From the NCBI RefSeq assembly GCF_009917485.1, contig NZ_QZDT01000002.1, forward strand, positions 1 to 64,000: 64,000 bases of DNA, written 5' to 3'. The notes beneath the pieces are model-generated. The model had not been told where the DNA came from and made no database searches. It saw only the letters and a program-made list of their open reading frames with translations. Shown here piece by piece: positions 8,524 through 14,987 of the stretch (the first letter of the stretch is position 1; every line of letters starts with the position of its first letter). The translations under genes and the position numbers were made by a program. This DNA is from Parablautia muri (GTDB taxonomy: Bacteria > Bacillota > Clostridia > Lachnospirales > Lachnospiraceae).

Positions 8524-8622
8524 ATGAGCTTTTACATTACAAACGAACTTCCGCCTAAAAAGAAAATCAGCTCTGTACAATCAAATCCGATGAAACATTG
8601 TACAGAGTATAGCGTAATATAA
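8524..8622 (+). CDS. Leader peptide of the ABC-F resistance gene (32 aa)
   Basis: This short open frame follows a strong AAAGGAG site. It encodes 32 residues beginning MSFYITNELPPKKKIS and ending EYSVI, then TAA. The second half overlaps both arms of a perfect hairpin (8571-8607), which is the arrangement of antibiotic-sensing leader peptides. A ribosome stalled by drug early in the peptide would keep the hairpin from forming. It was too short for ordinary gene calling. Which drug stalls it cannot be told from sequence. Confidence 0.7.
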   Translation: MSFYITNELPPKKKISSVQSNPMKHCTEYSVI

Positions 8623-8641
8623 CACGTTAGGATTTCATCGG
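8571..8641 (+). promoter_or_regulatory. Alternative hairpins of a ribosome-mediated attenuator
   Basis: CTCTGTACAAT (8571-8581) pairs perfectly with ATTGTACAGAG (8597-8607). The loop of this hairpin holds CCGATGAAA (8587-8595), which can instead pair with TTTCATCGG (8633-8641). The two structures exclude each other or compete, depending on ribosome position on the leader peptide. Together with the downstream terminators this gives a complete attenuation switch for the ABC-F gene. Confidence 0.7.
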
Positions 8642-8720
8642 GAAATACAGCAGTACATGAGAGGGATTTTATATCTTTTTCATATATTGTTTCTTTTCCC
8701 GTACAAATTTGTGTTCAGCA

Positions 8721-8756
8721 GGCTATGGACAGTGTTTTGTCCGTAGCCTTTTGTTG
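8721..8756 (+). terminator. First terminator in the ABC-F leader
   Basis: GGCTATGGAC (8721-8730) pairs with GTCCGTAGCC (8739-8748) with one G-U pair, followed by TTTTGTTGT. It stands between the leader peptide and the ABC-F coding region, so transcription must read through it for expression. Confidence 0.75.
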
Positions 8757-8798
8757 TATATGGGCTGTTTCCTAAAAGCGGTTTGTGATGGAACGGAT

Positions 8799-8847
8799 AT
8801 AGCAGAAGGCATGATACCAAGAGTATCTGACTTCTGCTATTTTTTTG
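8799..8847 (+). terminator. Second terminator directly before the ABC-F gene
   Basis: ATAGCAGAAG (8799-8808) pairs perfectly with CTTCTGCTAT (8831-8840), an inner GATAC/GTATC stem strengthens it, and seven T residues follow. It lies 44 nt before the ABC-F start codon. Confidence 0.8.
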
Positions 8848-8890
8848 CCCATTTTGGAAAATCAGACAGGCAAAAGAGAGGACAATGATT

Positions 8891-10426
8891 ATGAGTTTAT
8901 TAGAAGTTACGGGATTAACACATTCTTTTGGAGAAAATTATCTGTTTAAAAATGCGGATTTTACATTGAACAAAGGGGAGCATATCGGAATTGTCGGTCA
9001 GAACGGGGCGGGAAAAAGCACGTTCATAAAGATTTGCACAGAGCAGCTTATCCCCGACTCTGGCAGGATAGTATGGCAGCCGAACACAAAAATAGGGTAT
9101 CTCGACCAATACGCCCAAATTGAAAAAAGCGTGGCGATGAGGGAGTTCCTGCAATCCGCATTTTCTGGGCTGTATGAGATAGAAAACAGGATGAATGAGC
9201 TGTACTGCCAGTCTGCGGATGGGGATATGGCGAAGCTAAGCACGGCGGCAAGGTATCAGGAAGAATTGGAGCGTAAGGAGTTTTATTTGATTGACACAAA
9301 GATAGAACAGGTGGCAACAGGTCTGGGCTTGACGGCAGTCGGGTTAGACAGACCGATTGAACAGATGAGCGGCGGGCAGAGGGCAAAGGTCATACTGGCA
9401 AAATTACTGCTTGAGAAGCCAGATATTTTGCTTTTGGACGAGCCGACAAACTTCTTGGACAAGGAACATGTTACATGGCTTGCCGAATATCTTTCCAGCC
9501 TGCCAAACGCTTTTCTGGTAGTATCGCATGACTATGACTTTTTAGAGAAAATATCCACAAGAATATGCGATATTGACAACGAGAAAATCACGAAATATTT
9601 TGGCACTTATTCAGAGTTCACGAGAAAAAAGGCACTGCTCCGTGAGGATTATATCAGACAGTATGCCGCACAGCAGAAAACAATCAAAAAGACGGAAGAA
9701 TTTATCCGCAGGAATATTGCAGGGAGAAAGTCAAAAATGGCTCGTGGCAGACACAAACAGCTTGACCGAATGGATAAGATGGAAGCTCTGGAACAGAAAG
9801 AAATCAAGCCGCATTTTCGGTTTGCAGCTCTCCCGCTGACTACGACAGAGCATCTAAAAGTAAAACATCTGGATGTAGGCTACCACTATCCTGTTTTGTC
9901 AGATATCAGTTTTTCCATAAAAGGGGGAGAAAAAATTATTATGACGGGATTTAACGGCATCGGCAAATCCACCCTGCTAAAAACACTTATCAGCCAAATA
10001 CCCTCATTAAGTGGGAGTTTCCGTTTTTCGGAGCAGGTAAAGATTGGGTATTTTGAGCAGGAGCTGGCATGGGCAGATATAGAAAAAACGCCCATTCAGA
10101 TTGTTTCCGATACTTACCCGTTGCTTACGATAAAAGACGTGAGAAAGCGTCTTGCAGGCTGCGGCATCTCAAGCAAACACGCCATGCAGGAAATCGGGAC
10201 TTTGAGCGGAGGAGAACAGGCAAAGGTTAAAATGTGCCTGCTTATGATGAAGCCGTGCAATTTCCTTATCATGGATGAGCCGACAAACCACCTTGATGCG
10301 CTTGCGAAAGAATCGTTGAAAACCGCATTGGAGGAATTTGAGGGAACAGTGCTATTGGTGTCACATGAAGAAGCGTTTTACTGTGAGTGGACGCAGAAAG
10401 TGATAAATATAGAGAAGAAAATATAG
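8891..10426 (+). CDS. ABC-F family ATPase, ribosome-protection type
   Basis: The 511-residue soluble protein has two ABC domains and no membrane segment. The first has Walker A GQNGAGKST, signature MSGGQRAKV and Walker B LLLDEPTNFLD. The second has GFNGIGKST, LSGGEQAKV and IMDEPTNHLD. A basic linker of about 80 residues (near 215-300, with KKTEEFIRRNIAGRKSKMARG) would reach the ribosomal tunnel. Resistance ABC-F proteins of this type displace lincosamides, streptogramins, pleuromutilins or phenicols. ATG 8891 is preferred over 8885 because it sits at better spacing from AGAGAGG. The regulated leader supports a resistance role; the drug range is unknown. Confidence 0.88.
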   Translation: MSLLEVTGLTHSFGENYLFKNADFTLNKGEHIGIVGQNGAGKSTFIKICTEQLIPDSGRIVWQPNTKIGYLDQYAQIEKSVAMREFLQSAFSGLYEIENRMNELYCQSADGDMAKLSTAARYQEELERKEFYLIDTKIEQVATGLGLTAVGLDRPIEQMSGGQRAKVILAKLLLEKPDILLLDEPTNFLDKEHVTWLAEYLSSLPNAFLVVSHDYDFLEKISTRICDIDNEKITKYFGTYSEFTRKKALLREDYIRQYAAQQKTIKKTEEFIRRNIAGRKSKMARGRHKQLDRMDKMEALEQKEIKPHFRFAALPLTTTEHLKVKHLDVGYHYPVLSDISFSIKGGEKIIMTGFNGIGKSTLLKTLISQIPSLSGSFRFSEQVKIGYFEQELAWADIEKTPIQIVSDTYPLLTIKDVRKRLAGCGISSKHAMQEIGTLSGGEQAKVKMCLLMMKPCNFLIMDEPTNHLDALAKESLKTALEEFEGTVLLVSHEEAFYCEWTQKVINIEKKI

Positions 10427-10467
10427 GTCAAAAGCACATTTTGTAAATAGTGCCAGAGGTAAGGGGA

Positions 10468-10624
10468 AGCCCGCCAAATAAAAAACAGCGTTTGGTGGGC
10501 TGCTTTGCCATGCCAAAAATAAAAGTCCTTCCAAACCTGCCTTAGTTTGGAGGGATTTTTATTGGTGTGCCCACCGGGCACACCAAACAGGTGAAGGGGT
10601 TTAAAAATCCTTTCACCTGTTTTC
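10468..10624 (+). terminator. Cluster of four hairpins after the ABC-F gene
   Basis: Four stems follow in 160 bp. They are AGCCCGCCAAA/TTTGGTGGGCT (10468-10501), TCCTTCCAAAC/GTTTGGAGGGA plus TTTTTA (10526-10561), GGTGTGCCC/GGGCACACC (10564-10584), and an AACAGGTGAA-type stem with CACCTGTTTTCC (10586-10624). The second and fourth have T-tracts and are credible terminators. The close packing suggests stacked ends of inserted units. Confidence 0.65.
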
Positions 10625-11138
10625 CTTTATGGCAAAAATGGGACGGCTCTTTGACAACCGAATAGTCATTCACCAAATACATTCTCTTTGTGGTTTGAAC
10701 AAAGCGTGTGCAGCGGTACGCCATGACCCGCCGAAAGACGGCAAACGGAAAATACCGACTGAAAATATCGGGCAGCTCCCGATTTCGCCAAGACCCACAA
10801 AGAAGATAATGATACTCCTGTCCAGCCACAGTCCGAGCGGTAACCAGTCCGCCGCAGGCAATGGGGACGGCTCTGTCAGACCGACAGTTGGGGGTGCAAC
10901 TTCCGTGGCGTCAGTTCGCTGCTGACCGTTTGGTGATTTTCCTTGCGTAATCACGCATCAGCATTTTCGGGATGTCGGGGACAAATAGAAAATGCTTTTT
11001 ATCATAAAGCCAGATGCAGGGCGGTCATTGAAAATAGGGCTTGTTTTATGCTCTCCCGGCCTTAAATACTTCCTTGCGTCTGGCTGTTACATAGGCAGGG
11101 TATTCCTGCCTAAATCCAGATAGGAGGTTCTAAAGAAT
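10625..11138. other. Gene-poor relic segment before the PemK-like gene
   Basis: Open frames exist on both strands here (98 aa on plus, 94-95 aa on minus), but none resembles a protein I recognise, and they overlap one another without ribosome binding sites of note. The base composition is richer in G+C than the flanks. It may be decayed DNA of the mobile element. No confident feature is seen apart from the ribosome binding site TAGGAGG of the next gene. Confidence 0.4.
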
Positions 11139-11588
11139 ATGGAAAGAACAATTAGACGTGGCGACATCTACTACGCAGAGCTTAATCCCGTTGTCGGTTC
11201 GGAGCAGGGCGGCATACGACCCGTACTTATCATTTCTAATGATATAGGAAATAGCCACAGCCCAACAGTCATTATCGCTGCCATAACAGGTAAAACACAG
11301 ACAAAGGCAAAATTACCGACACATATCGAAGTAAAGGATGTTGAGGGGCTTGACAGGGACTCTATCATCCTGCTTGAACAGATACGGACGATTGATAAAC
11401 GATGTTTGCGGGAGTATATGGGAACTCTTGACAAGCGTTTTCTTCCTGCAATGGACAAAGCATTGGCAATCAGTATTGGATTAAACGGATATTTGCACTG
11501 CCCGATGAAGCAGGGCAGACTCTCGGATTCTTTGCCTGCTCATGAATGTTGTCCGCTGCATGATGACAGCGTTCAAAAAAAGGATTAG
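11139..11588 (+). CDS. PemK/MazF-family protein (toxin-like endoribonuclease)
   Basis: The N-terminal 115 residues match MazF/Pem[21 protein letters not shown], the RPVLIISND strand, and [16 protein letters not shown] with the conserved RTIDK. These enzymes cut mRNA and are normally paired with an antitoxin. No AbrB or RHH antitoxin lies directly upstream. The last 30 residues ([18 protein letters not shown] on) are not part of the family and are encoded by a repeat that recurs at 11905. The start has GATAGGAGG upstream. An intact toxin without partner, or one with a distant antitoxin, are both possible. Confidence 0.8.
   Translation: MERTIRRGDIYYAELNPVVGSEQGGIRPVLIISNDIGNSHSPTVIIAAITGKTQTKAKLPTHIEVKDVEGLDRDSIILLEQIRTIDKRCLREYMGTLDKRFLPAMDKALAISIGLNGYLHCPMKQGRLSDSLPAHECCPLHDDSVQKKD
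11495..11548 (+). repeat. Structured direct repeat, copy 1 (inside the PemK 3' end)
   Basis: This begins GCACTGCCCGATGAAGCAGGG and ends TGCTCATGAAT. The first part can fold as CTGCCC/GGGCAG. The same 54-bp order of motifs recurs at 11905-11959 at roughly three-quarters identity by eye. Confidence 0.6.
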
Positions 11589-11648
11589 CCCCTCGTTATA
11601 TGGTACAATCATTCGCTCATATATTGAGAATGAGGGAGGTGCTGCCTA

Positions 11649-11834
11649 TTGAAGCATAGAGAATTTAGGTATGTTGGCGAGCCTGTTCCAGAATTGAATG
11701 AGCAGGAACATGCAGTATTTCTTATGAATTTTCAAAGGTCAATCCTTTTATCATTAGAAAAACGGAATCTGTTGACCGCATCACAGCGGGAACGCTGTTT
11801 GCTTGAGCTTGAAAAACAATATCGTCTAAATTAG
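11649..11834 (+). CDS. Small hypothetical protein, mobile-element type
   Basis: This 61-residue protein begins at TTG 11649 behind GAGGGAGGTG. It is highly charged, with a C-terminal helix (SQRERCLLELEKQYRLN) that resembles the short-C-terminal-domain (SHOCT) pattern. Proteins like this often sit beside recombinase genes on clostridial mobile elements. The function is unknown. Confidence 0.55.
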   Translation: MKHREFRYVGEPVPELNEQEHAVFLMNFQRSILLSLEKRNLLTASQRERCLLELEKQYRLN

Positions 11835-11904
11835 AAAAAAGCAACGTCAGGCATAACCGCTTGACGTTTTTACATAGTCAAGTGTGAGAAAACAGAGGAT
11901 ATTC

Positions 11905-11959
11905 GCAATGCCCGATAAAGCGGGGCAGGCTCTCCACTTTCGTTACTTGCTCATGAATA
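11905..11959 (+). repeat. Structured direct repeat, copy 2 (before the recombinase)
   Basis: This begins GCAATGCCCGATAAAGCGGG and ends TTGCTCATGAAT, matching the repeat at 11495. A second stem (GAATACAG/CTGTATTC) follows directly. It lies in the 230-bp leader of the serine recombinase gene and may be regulatory. Confidence 0.6.
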
Positions 11960-12065
11960 CAGTTGTAATTTATGTTCTGTATTCAAATTTGCACATTCGA
12001 CATACTATTTTCAATTAACTATACTGAAAATACGGCAAGGGATTGTCGGGAAAGGAGATATTCTT

Positions 12066-13745
12066 ATGTCAATAGATAAATACGAAACACTAAATCAAGA
12101 AAGGAAGATACAGCACACAAAGAGAAAGGTTGCCGCATACTGCCGTGTATCTACGGACAACGAAGACCAGGCAAATTCATTTGAAAGCCAGCAGCGTTAT
12201 TTCAGACAGTATATAGAGCGTAATCCCGATTGGGAGCTTTATGAAGTGTTCGCAGATGAAGGAATCTCTGGTACGAATACGAAAAAACGGAAAGAATTTA
12301 ACCGCATGATTGCGTGTGCAAAGAACGGTGATTTTGATTTGATTGTAACAAAAGAAATCTCCCGTTTTGCGAGAAATACCCTTGATAGTATATTCTATAC
12401 CCGTGACCTCAAAAAGCACGGCGTGGGTGTTATCTTTATGAATGATAACATCAACACTTTAGACGGCGATGCAGAGCTTCGCCTTGCCATTATGTCCTCG
12501 ATTGCACAGGAGGAAAGCCGTAAGACTTCCGAGCGTGTGAAATGGGGGCAGAAACGCCAGATGGAGCAGGGAGTTGTGTTTGGGCGGAGTATGCTTGGCT
12601 ACGATGTGAAAGATGGCAAAATGTATATTAATGAGGATGGGGCAAAAGTTGTCCGTCTTATCTTCCATAAGTTTGTAAATGAGGGGAAAGGAACTCATGT
12701 GATTGCCCGTGAGCTTCGGGAGGATGGCATTAAGCCCATGCGTGTAAAGGAATGGCAGAACACAGTCATTCTCCGAGTTATCCGCAATGAAAAATACTGC
12801 GGTGATTTGGTGCAGAAGAAAACCTATACGCCAGACTTTTTATCCCATGAAAAGAAGTATAACCGAGGGCAAGAGGAATTTGTGATTATCAAAGACCATC
12901 ATGAGCCGATTATCTCCCGTGAGCTTTTCGATAAGGCAAACCGCATTTTGGATGAAAAGTCGCTTTCACAGGAGGGCAAAGCGAAACACAGCAACCGTTA
13001 TCCATTTTCTGGGAAAATCAAATGCGGATGCTGCGGTTCAAGTTATGTGGCGAGATATAAAACCCGAAAAAATGGAAACCGCTATAAGGCGTGGCGGTGT
13101 CTTGAAGCTGCAAGACATGGAAGCCCTCATGTGGACAAAGCAGGGAATCAAGTTGGATGCAGTGGACTTAGCATACGCAACGAAGATGCAACCCACATCA
13201 TGTACCTTGTCACGAGCTGCTTAAAGTATAATAAGGAGAAAATCACTAATAATTTGCTTGCTATTATCAAGTCTATTATCGCAATGGATACCGCAGGTAC
13301 AGACAGTGAGAAACTAAAATCACAGATAAAAGCCATTGAACAAAAACGCACAAACCTCATTGACCTTTATACATCTGGCGATATTACCAGAGATGAATTT
13401 TCAGCAGCAAGAGCAAAGTGCGAGAATGAGATTGCCGAACTGCAATCCGTGATAGATAGCATGCCTAAGTATCCAGGCAAATGCTCCGGTGGAGCATTTG
13501 ATCGGATAGACAAACAAAGGGAGATGATAGAAAAACAGCAAGAGCTTGTTGCTGAAATTACAGAAGCCATGAATGGGCTTATAAATGGTGTGGAATATGA
13601 AGATGATTTTTACAAAGAAATCTTAGATAAAATGGTTGTGAATGACAAAGACCATATTGATGTGTATTTGAACCTGCTCCCCCTCAAATGGAGCTACACG
13701 GTTGCAAAAAGCGTAAACTGTCCGCAGGGTAGACCGCTAAAATAA
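12066..13745 (+). CDS. Large serine recombinase (integrase of the mobile element)
   Basis: The 559-residue protein starts behind GGGAAAGGAGATATTC. The resolvase domain (about 20-165) has the nucleophile Ser in YCRVSTDNEDQ and the arginines of ISRFARNTLDS. The recombinase domain (about 185-290) includes LGYDVKDGKM. A zinc ribbon near 318-370 has CGCCG and WRCLEAARHG, ending in a GC pair. A coiled coil follows (about 415-510). Such enzymes integrate and excise phages and ICE/IME elements at attP/attB. Its stop lies 40 bp from the broken end of cotJC, which is strong positional evidence that it inserted this element there. Confidence 0.95.
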   Translation: MSIDKYETLNQERKIQHTKRKVAAYCRVSTDNEDQANSFESQQRYFRQYIERNPDWELYEVFADEGISGTNTKKRKEFNRMIACAKNGDFDLIVTKEISRFARNTLDSIFYTRDLKKHGVGVIFMNDNINTLDGDAELRLAIMSSIAQEESRKTSERVKWGQKRQMEQGVVFGRSMLGYDVKDGKMYINEDGAKVVRLIFHKFVNEGKGTHVIARELREDGIKPMRVKEWQNTVILRVIRNEKYCGDLVQKKTYTPDFLSHEKKYNRGQEEFVIIKDHHEPIISRELFDKANRILDEKSLSQEGKAKHSNRYPFSGKIKCGCCGSSYVARYKTRKNGNRYKAWRCLEAARHGSPHVDKAGNQVGCSGLSIRNEDATHIMYLVTSCLKYNKEKITNNLLAIIKSIIAMDTAGTDSEKLKSQIKAIEQKRTNLIDLYTSGDITRDEFSAARAKCENEIAELQSVIDSMPKYPGKCSGGAFDRIDKQREMIEKQQELVAEITEAMNGLINGVEYEDDFYKEILDKMVVNDKDHIDVYLNLLPLKWSYTVAKSVNCPQGRPLK

Positions 13746-13790
13746 GCGCAAGCCTCTGAGATGGAACATTTCAGGGGCTTCTCTACCGAT
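13746..13790. other. Probable element/chromosome junction with palindrome (att site)
   Basis: Homology of the interrupted cotJC runs through the codons for DIG (13785-13793) and then ends. Next to it, AAGCCTCTGAGATG (13750-13763) pairs with CATTTCAGGGGCTT (13767-13780) as a 14-bp stem with two G-U pairs. This could be the recombinase terminator, part of the attachment site, or both. The crossover probably lies near TCTCTACC (13780-13787). Confidence 0.55.
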
Positions 13791-13970
13791 ATCAGTCAAA
13801 ATAGCAGCTACTTCATTATAAGGCATGGAATAACGCTGTGAGATATAGCGCATAGATGCCCCAAGCTCCCCATCAGGCCCGCCATACTGCGACATAATAA
13901 CCTGCGCAATTTTAGCGTTGGGTTCCTTGATATTAACGGGATACTGTAATCTTTTCTCATAACTCCACAT
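13785..13970 (-). pseudogene. cotJC: cotJC 5' fragment, cut by the mobile element
   Basis: CotJC is a manganese-catalase-like spore coat protein of about 190 residues. The first 62 are typical: MWSYEKRLQYPVNIKEPNAK, then SQYGGPDGELGASMRYISQRYSMP, then AAILTDIG. The family continues TEE-(F/L)-x-HLEM. Here the frame changes to REAPEMFHLRGLRLF and stops at 13737, inside element DNA. The 3' part is not found elsewhere in the window. It is third in the cotJABC operon. Confidence 0.85.
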
Positions 13971-13973
13971 AAA

Positions 13974-14252
13974 TTAGCATCCTCCTTCCCAAGGCCAGGG
14001 CTGTGTAGCCCATTTCCATTCATTCTGCTTACAGCCGTGTGCATCGGAAATCCTAAGGGGGCCGTATTTTACGGCATATTCCCGCATAGCCTGATTTTGC
14101 ATGTGTACATAGTGGCTTAGATATTCCATTGCATCTCTGTCGGTGGGATGCGTATCCAGATATTCATTCATCTCTACAACTACAAAGCTGATTACACCGA
14201 TATCATGAAGAAGTCTGCTTCTTTCACTGTTATTGTTGTTTTCGCTCATCAT
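13974..14252 (-). CDS. cotJB: Spore coat protein CotJB
   Basis: The 92-residue protein has the CotJB pattern: LLHDIGVISFVVVEMNEYLDTHP, then HYVHMQNQAMREYAVKYGPL, and the C-terminal WKWATQPWPWEGGC. CotJB assembles with CotJA and CotJC into the spore coat under mother-cell control in Bacillus. Its start overlaps the cotJA stop (ATGA arrangement), and cotJC follows after 3 bp, so the three genes form one operon. Confidence 0.9.
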   Translation of the reverse strand: MMSENNNNSERSRLLHDIGVISFVVVEMNEYLDTHPTDRDAMEYLSHYVHMQNQAMREYAVKYGPLRISDAHGCKQNEWKWATQPWPWEGGC

Positions 14253-14419
14253 TTTTCACATCTCCTTCCTGTAAAGGGTTTTTCCAGTTCAGGGAAAATG
14301 GTGCCTGTATTGTAGGCTTCATCTAAATTTTCAAAAACATTTGTTAAATGCTGCCAAGGAACATATGCCATTGCCAGTGGAAAACGGTCAAAATATTCAT
14401 TAAAACTGTAATCCTGCAT
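14249..14419 (-). CDS. cotJA: Spore coat-associated protein CotJA
   Basis: This 56-residue protein reads MQDYSFNEYFDRFPLAMAYV, then PWQHLTNVFENLDEAYNTGTI and FPELEKPFTG. The family signature is the AMAYVPWQ segment followed by Y..G.IFPEL.KPF. AGAGGAGAATT precedes the ATG. It is the first gene of the cotJABC operon, and its stop overlaps the cotJB start. Confidence 0.9.
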   Translation of the reverse strand: MQDYSFNEYFDRFPLAMAYVPWQHLTNVFENLDEAYNTGTIFPELEKPFTGRRCEK

Positions 14420-14455
14420 AATTCTCCTCTCATAAAATCTAAAGTAATTTAATAC

Positions 14456-14484
14456 TATAGTATGATGGGGAAAATCTCTGGTTC
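14456..14484 (-). promoter_or_regulatory. Possible mother-cell sigma promoter of cotJ
   Basis: On the minus strand CATACTATA matches the CATAnnnTA -10 pattern of late mother-cell promoters. AACC lies about 15 bp upstream as a possible -35. The -10 is also close to the sigma-E form. This is a pattern match only; in Bacillus cotJ is sigma-E dependent. Confidence 0.35.
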
Positions 14485-14583
14485 CAAAAAACTCATATTT
14501 TCACTATTGATTACTATTCACGGCCTGGGAGTCGCTCATAGTAATATTCGGGGCGATATTCCAAGTTTCGCTTCGCAAAAATC

Positions 14584-14653
14584 GCCCCTCACACCTGAAT
14601 CACGTTCTCACGGAATGCGCAGTAAATGTGCATTCCTGACCCGTGAAAAGTAA
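14584..14653. repeat. Dispersed palindromic repeat, copy A
   Basis: The core is TCTCACGGAATGC, GCAGTAAATG, then GCATTCCTGACCCGTGAAAAG. The GGAATGC/GCATTCC arms (14612-14618, 14630-14636) form a stem. About 68 bp match copy D (57020-57089) in inverted orientation with only a few differences. The rest of the 340-bp gap between cotJA and feoA has a GGGGCGAT/ATCGCCCC stem (14551-14588) and nothing else recognised. Confidence 0.8.
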
Positions 14654-14759
14654 CCACTATTTTCTTCAACCCATCCAAAGATTGAATATTACTTGCAAAC
14701 AAAGGGTGGTTATGCTTTAATGTTACTGGAAATATTTTTTGGCAAAAGAGGGAAAAGAG

Positions 14760-14987
14760 ATGTCATTATTTGAGGGCATAAAAGGAAAGATATATGAAAT
14801 CAAGGGCCTGTACGTGGAGGAGGGAATCACCCGCCGCCTACAGGCTCTTGGTCTGAATGACGGGACAGTCGTTACCGTCCTTAATAGAAAGAAAGATGGG
14901 GCATTAATTATAAGGGTGCGTGGGACAAGGCTTGCCATTGGCAGGCATATCAGTCAGGGGATTGACGTGGAGGAAAGAGCGCTATGA
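14760..14987 (+). CDS. feoA: FeoA-like ferrous iron transport protein
   Basis: The 75-residue protein starts at the ATG at 14760, behind AGAGGGAAA; the longer frame from 14739 adds residues absent from the family. The SH3-like FeoA fold is seen in EGITRRLQALGLNDGTVVTVL and GTRLAIGRHISQGIDV. FeoA supports Fe2+ uptake by FeoB at the membrane. It overlaps feoB by 4 bp (ATGA), giving a translationally coupled pair. Confidence 0.88.
   Translation: MSLFEGIKGKIYEIKGLYVEEGITRRLQALGLNDGTVVTVLNRKKDGALIIRVRGTRLAIGRHISQGIDVEERAL

Noticed and set aside
10629-10954. Plus- and minus-strand open frames in the relic region
   Set aside because: They overlap on opposite strands, match no family I recognise and lack ribosome sites.
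14462-14653. 63-codon plus-strand open frame
   Set aside because: It is mostly made of the palindromic repeat and a stem-loop, not coding sequence.
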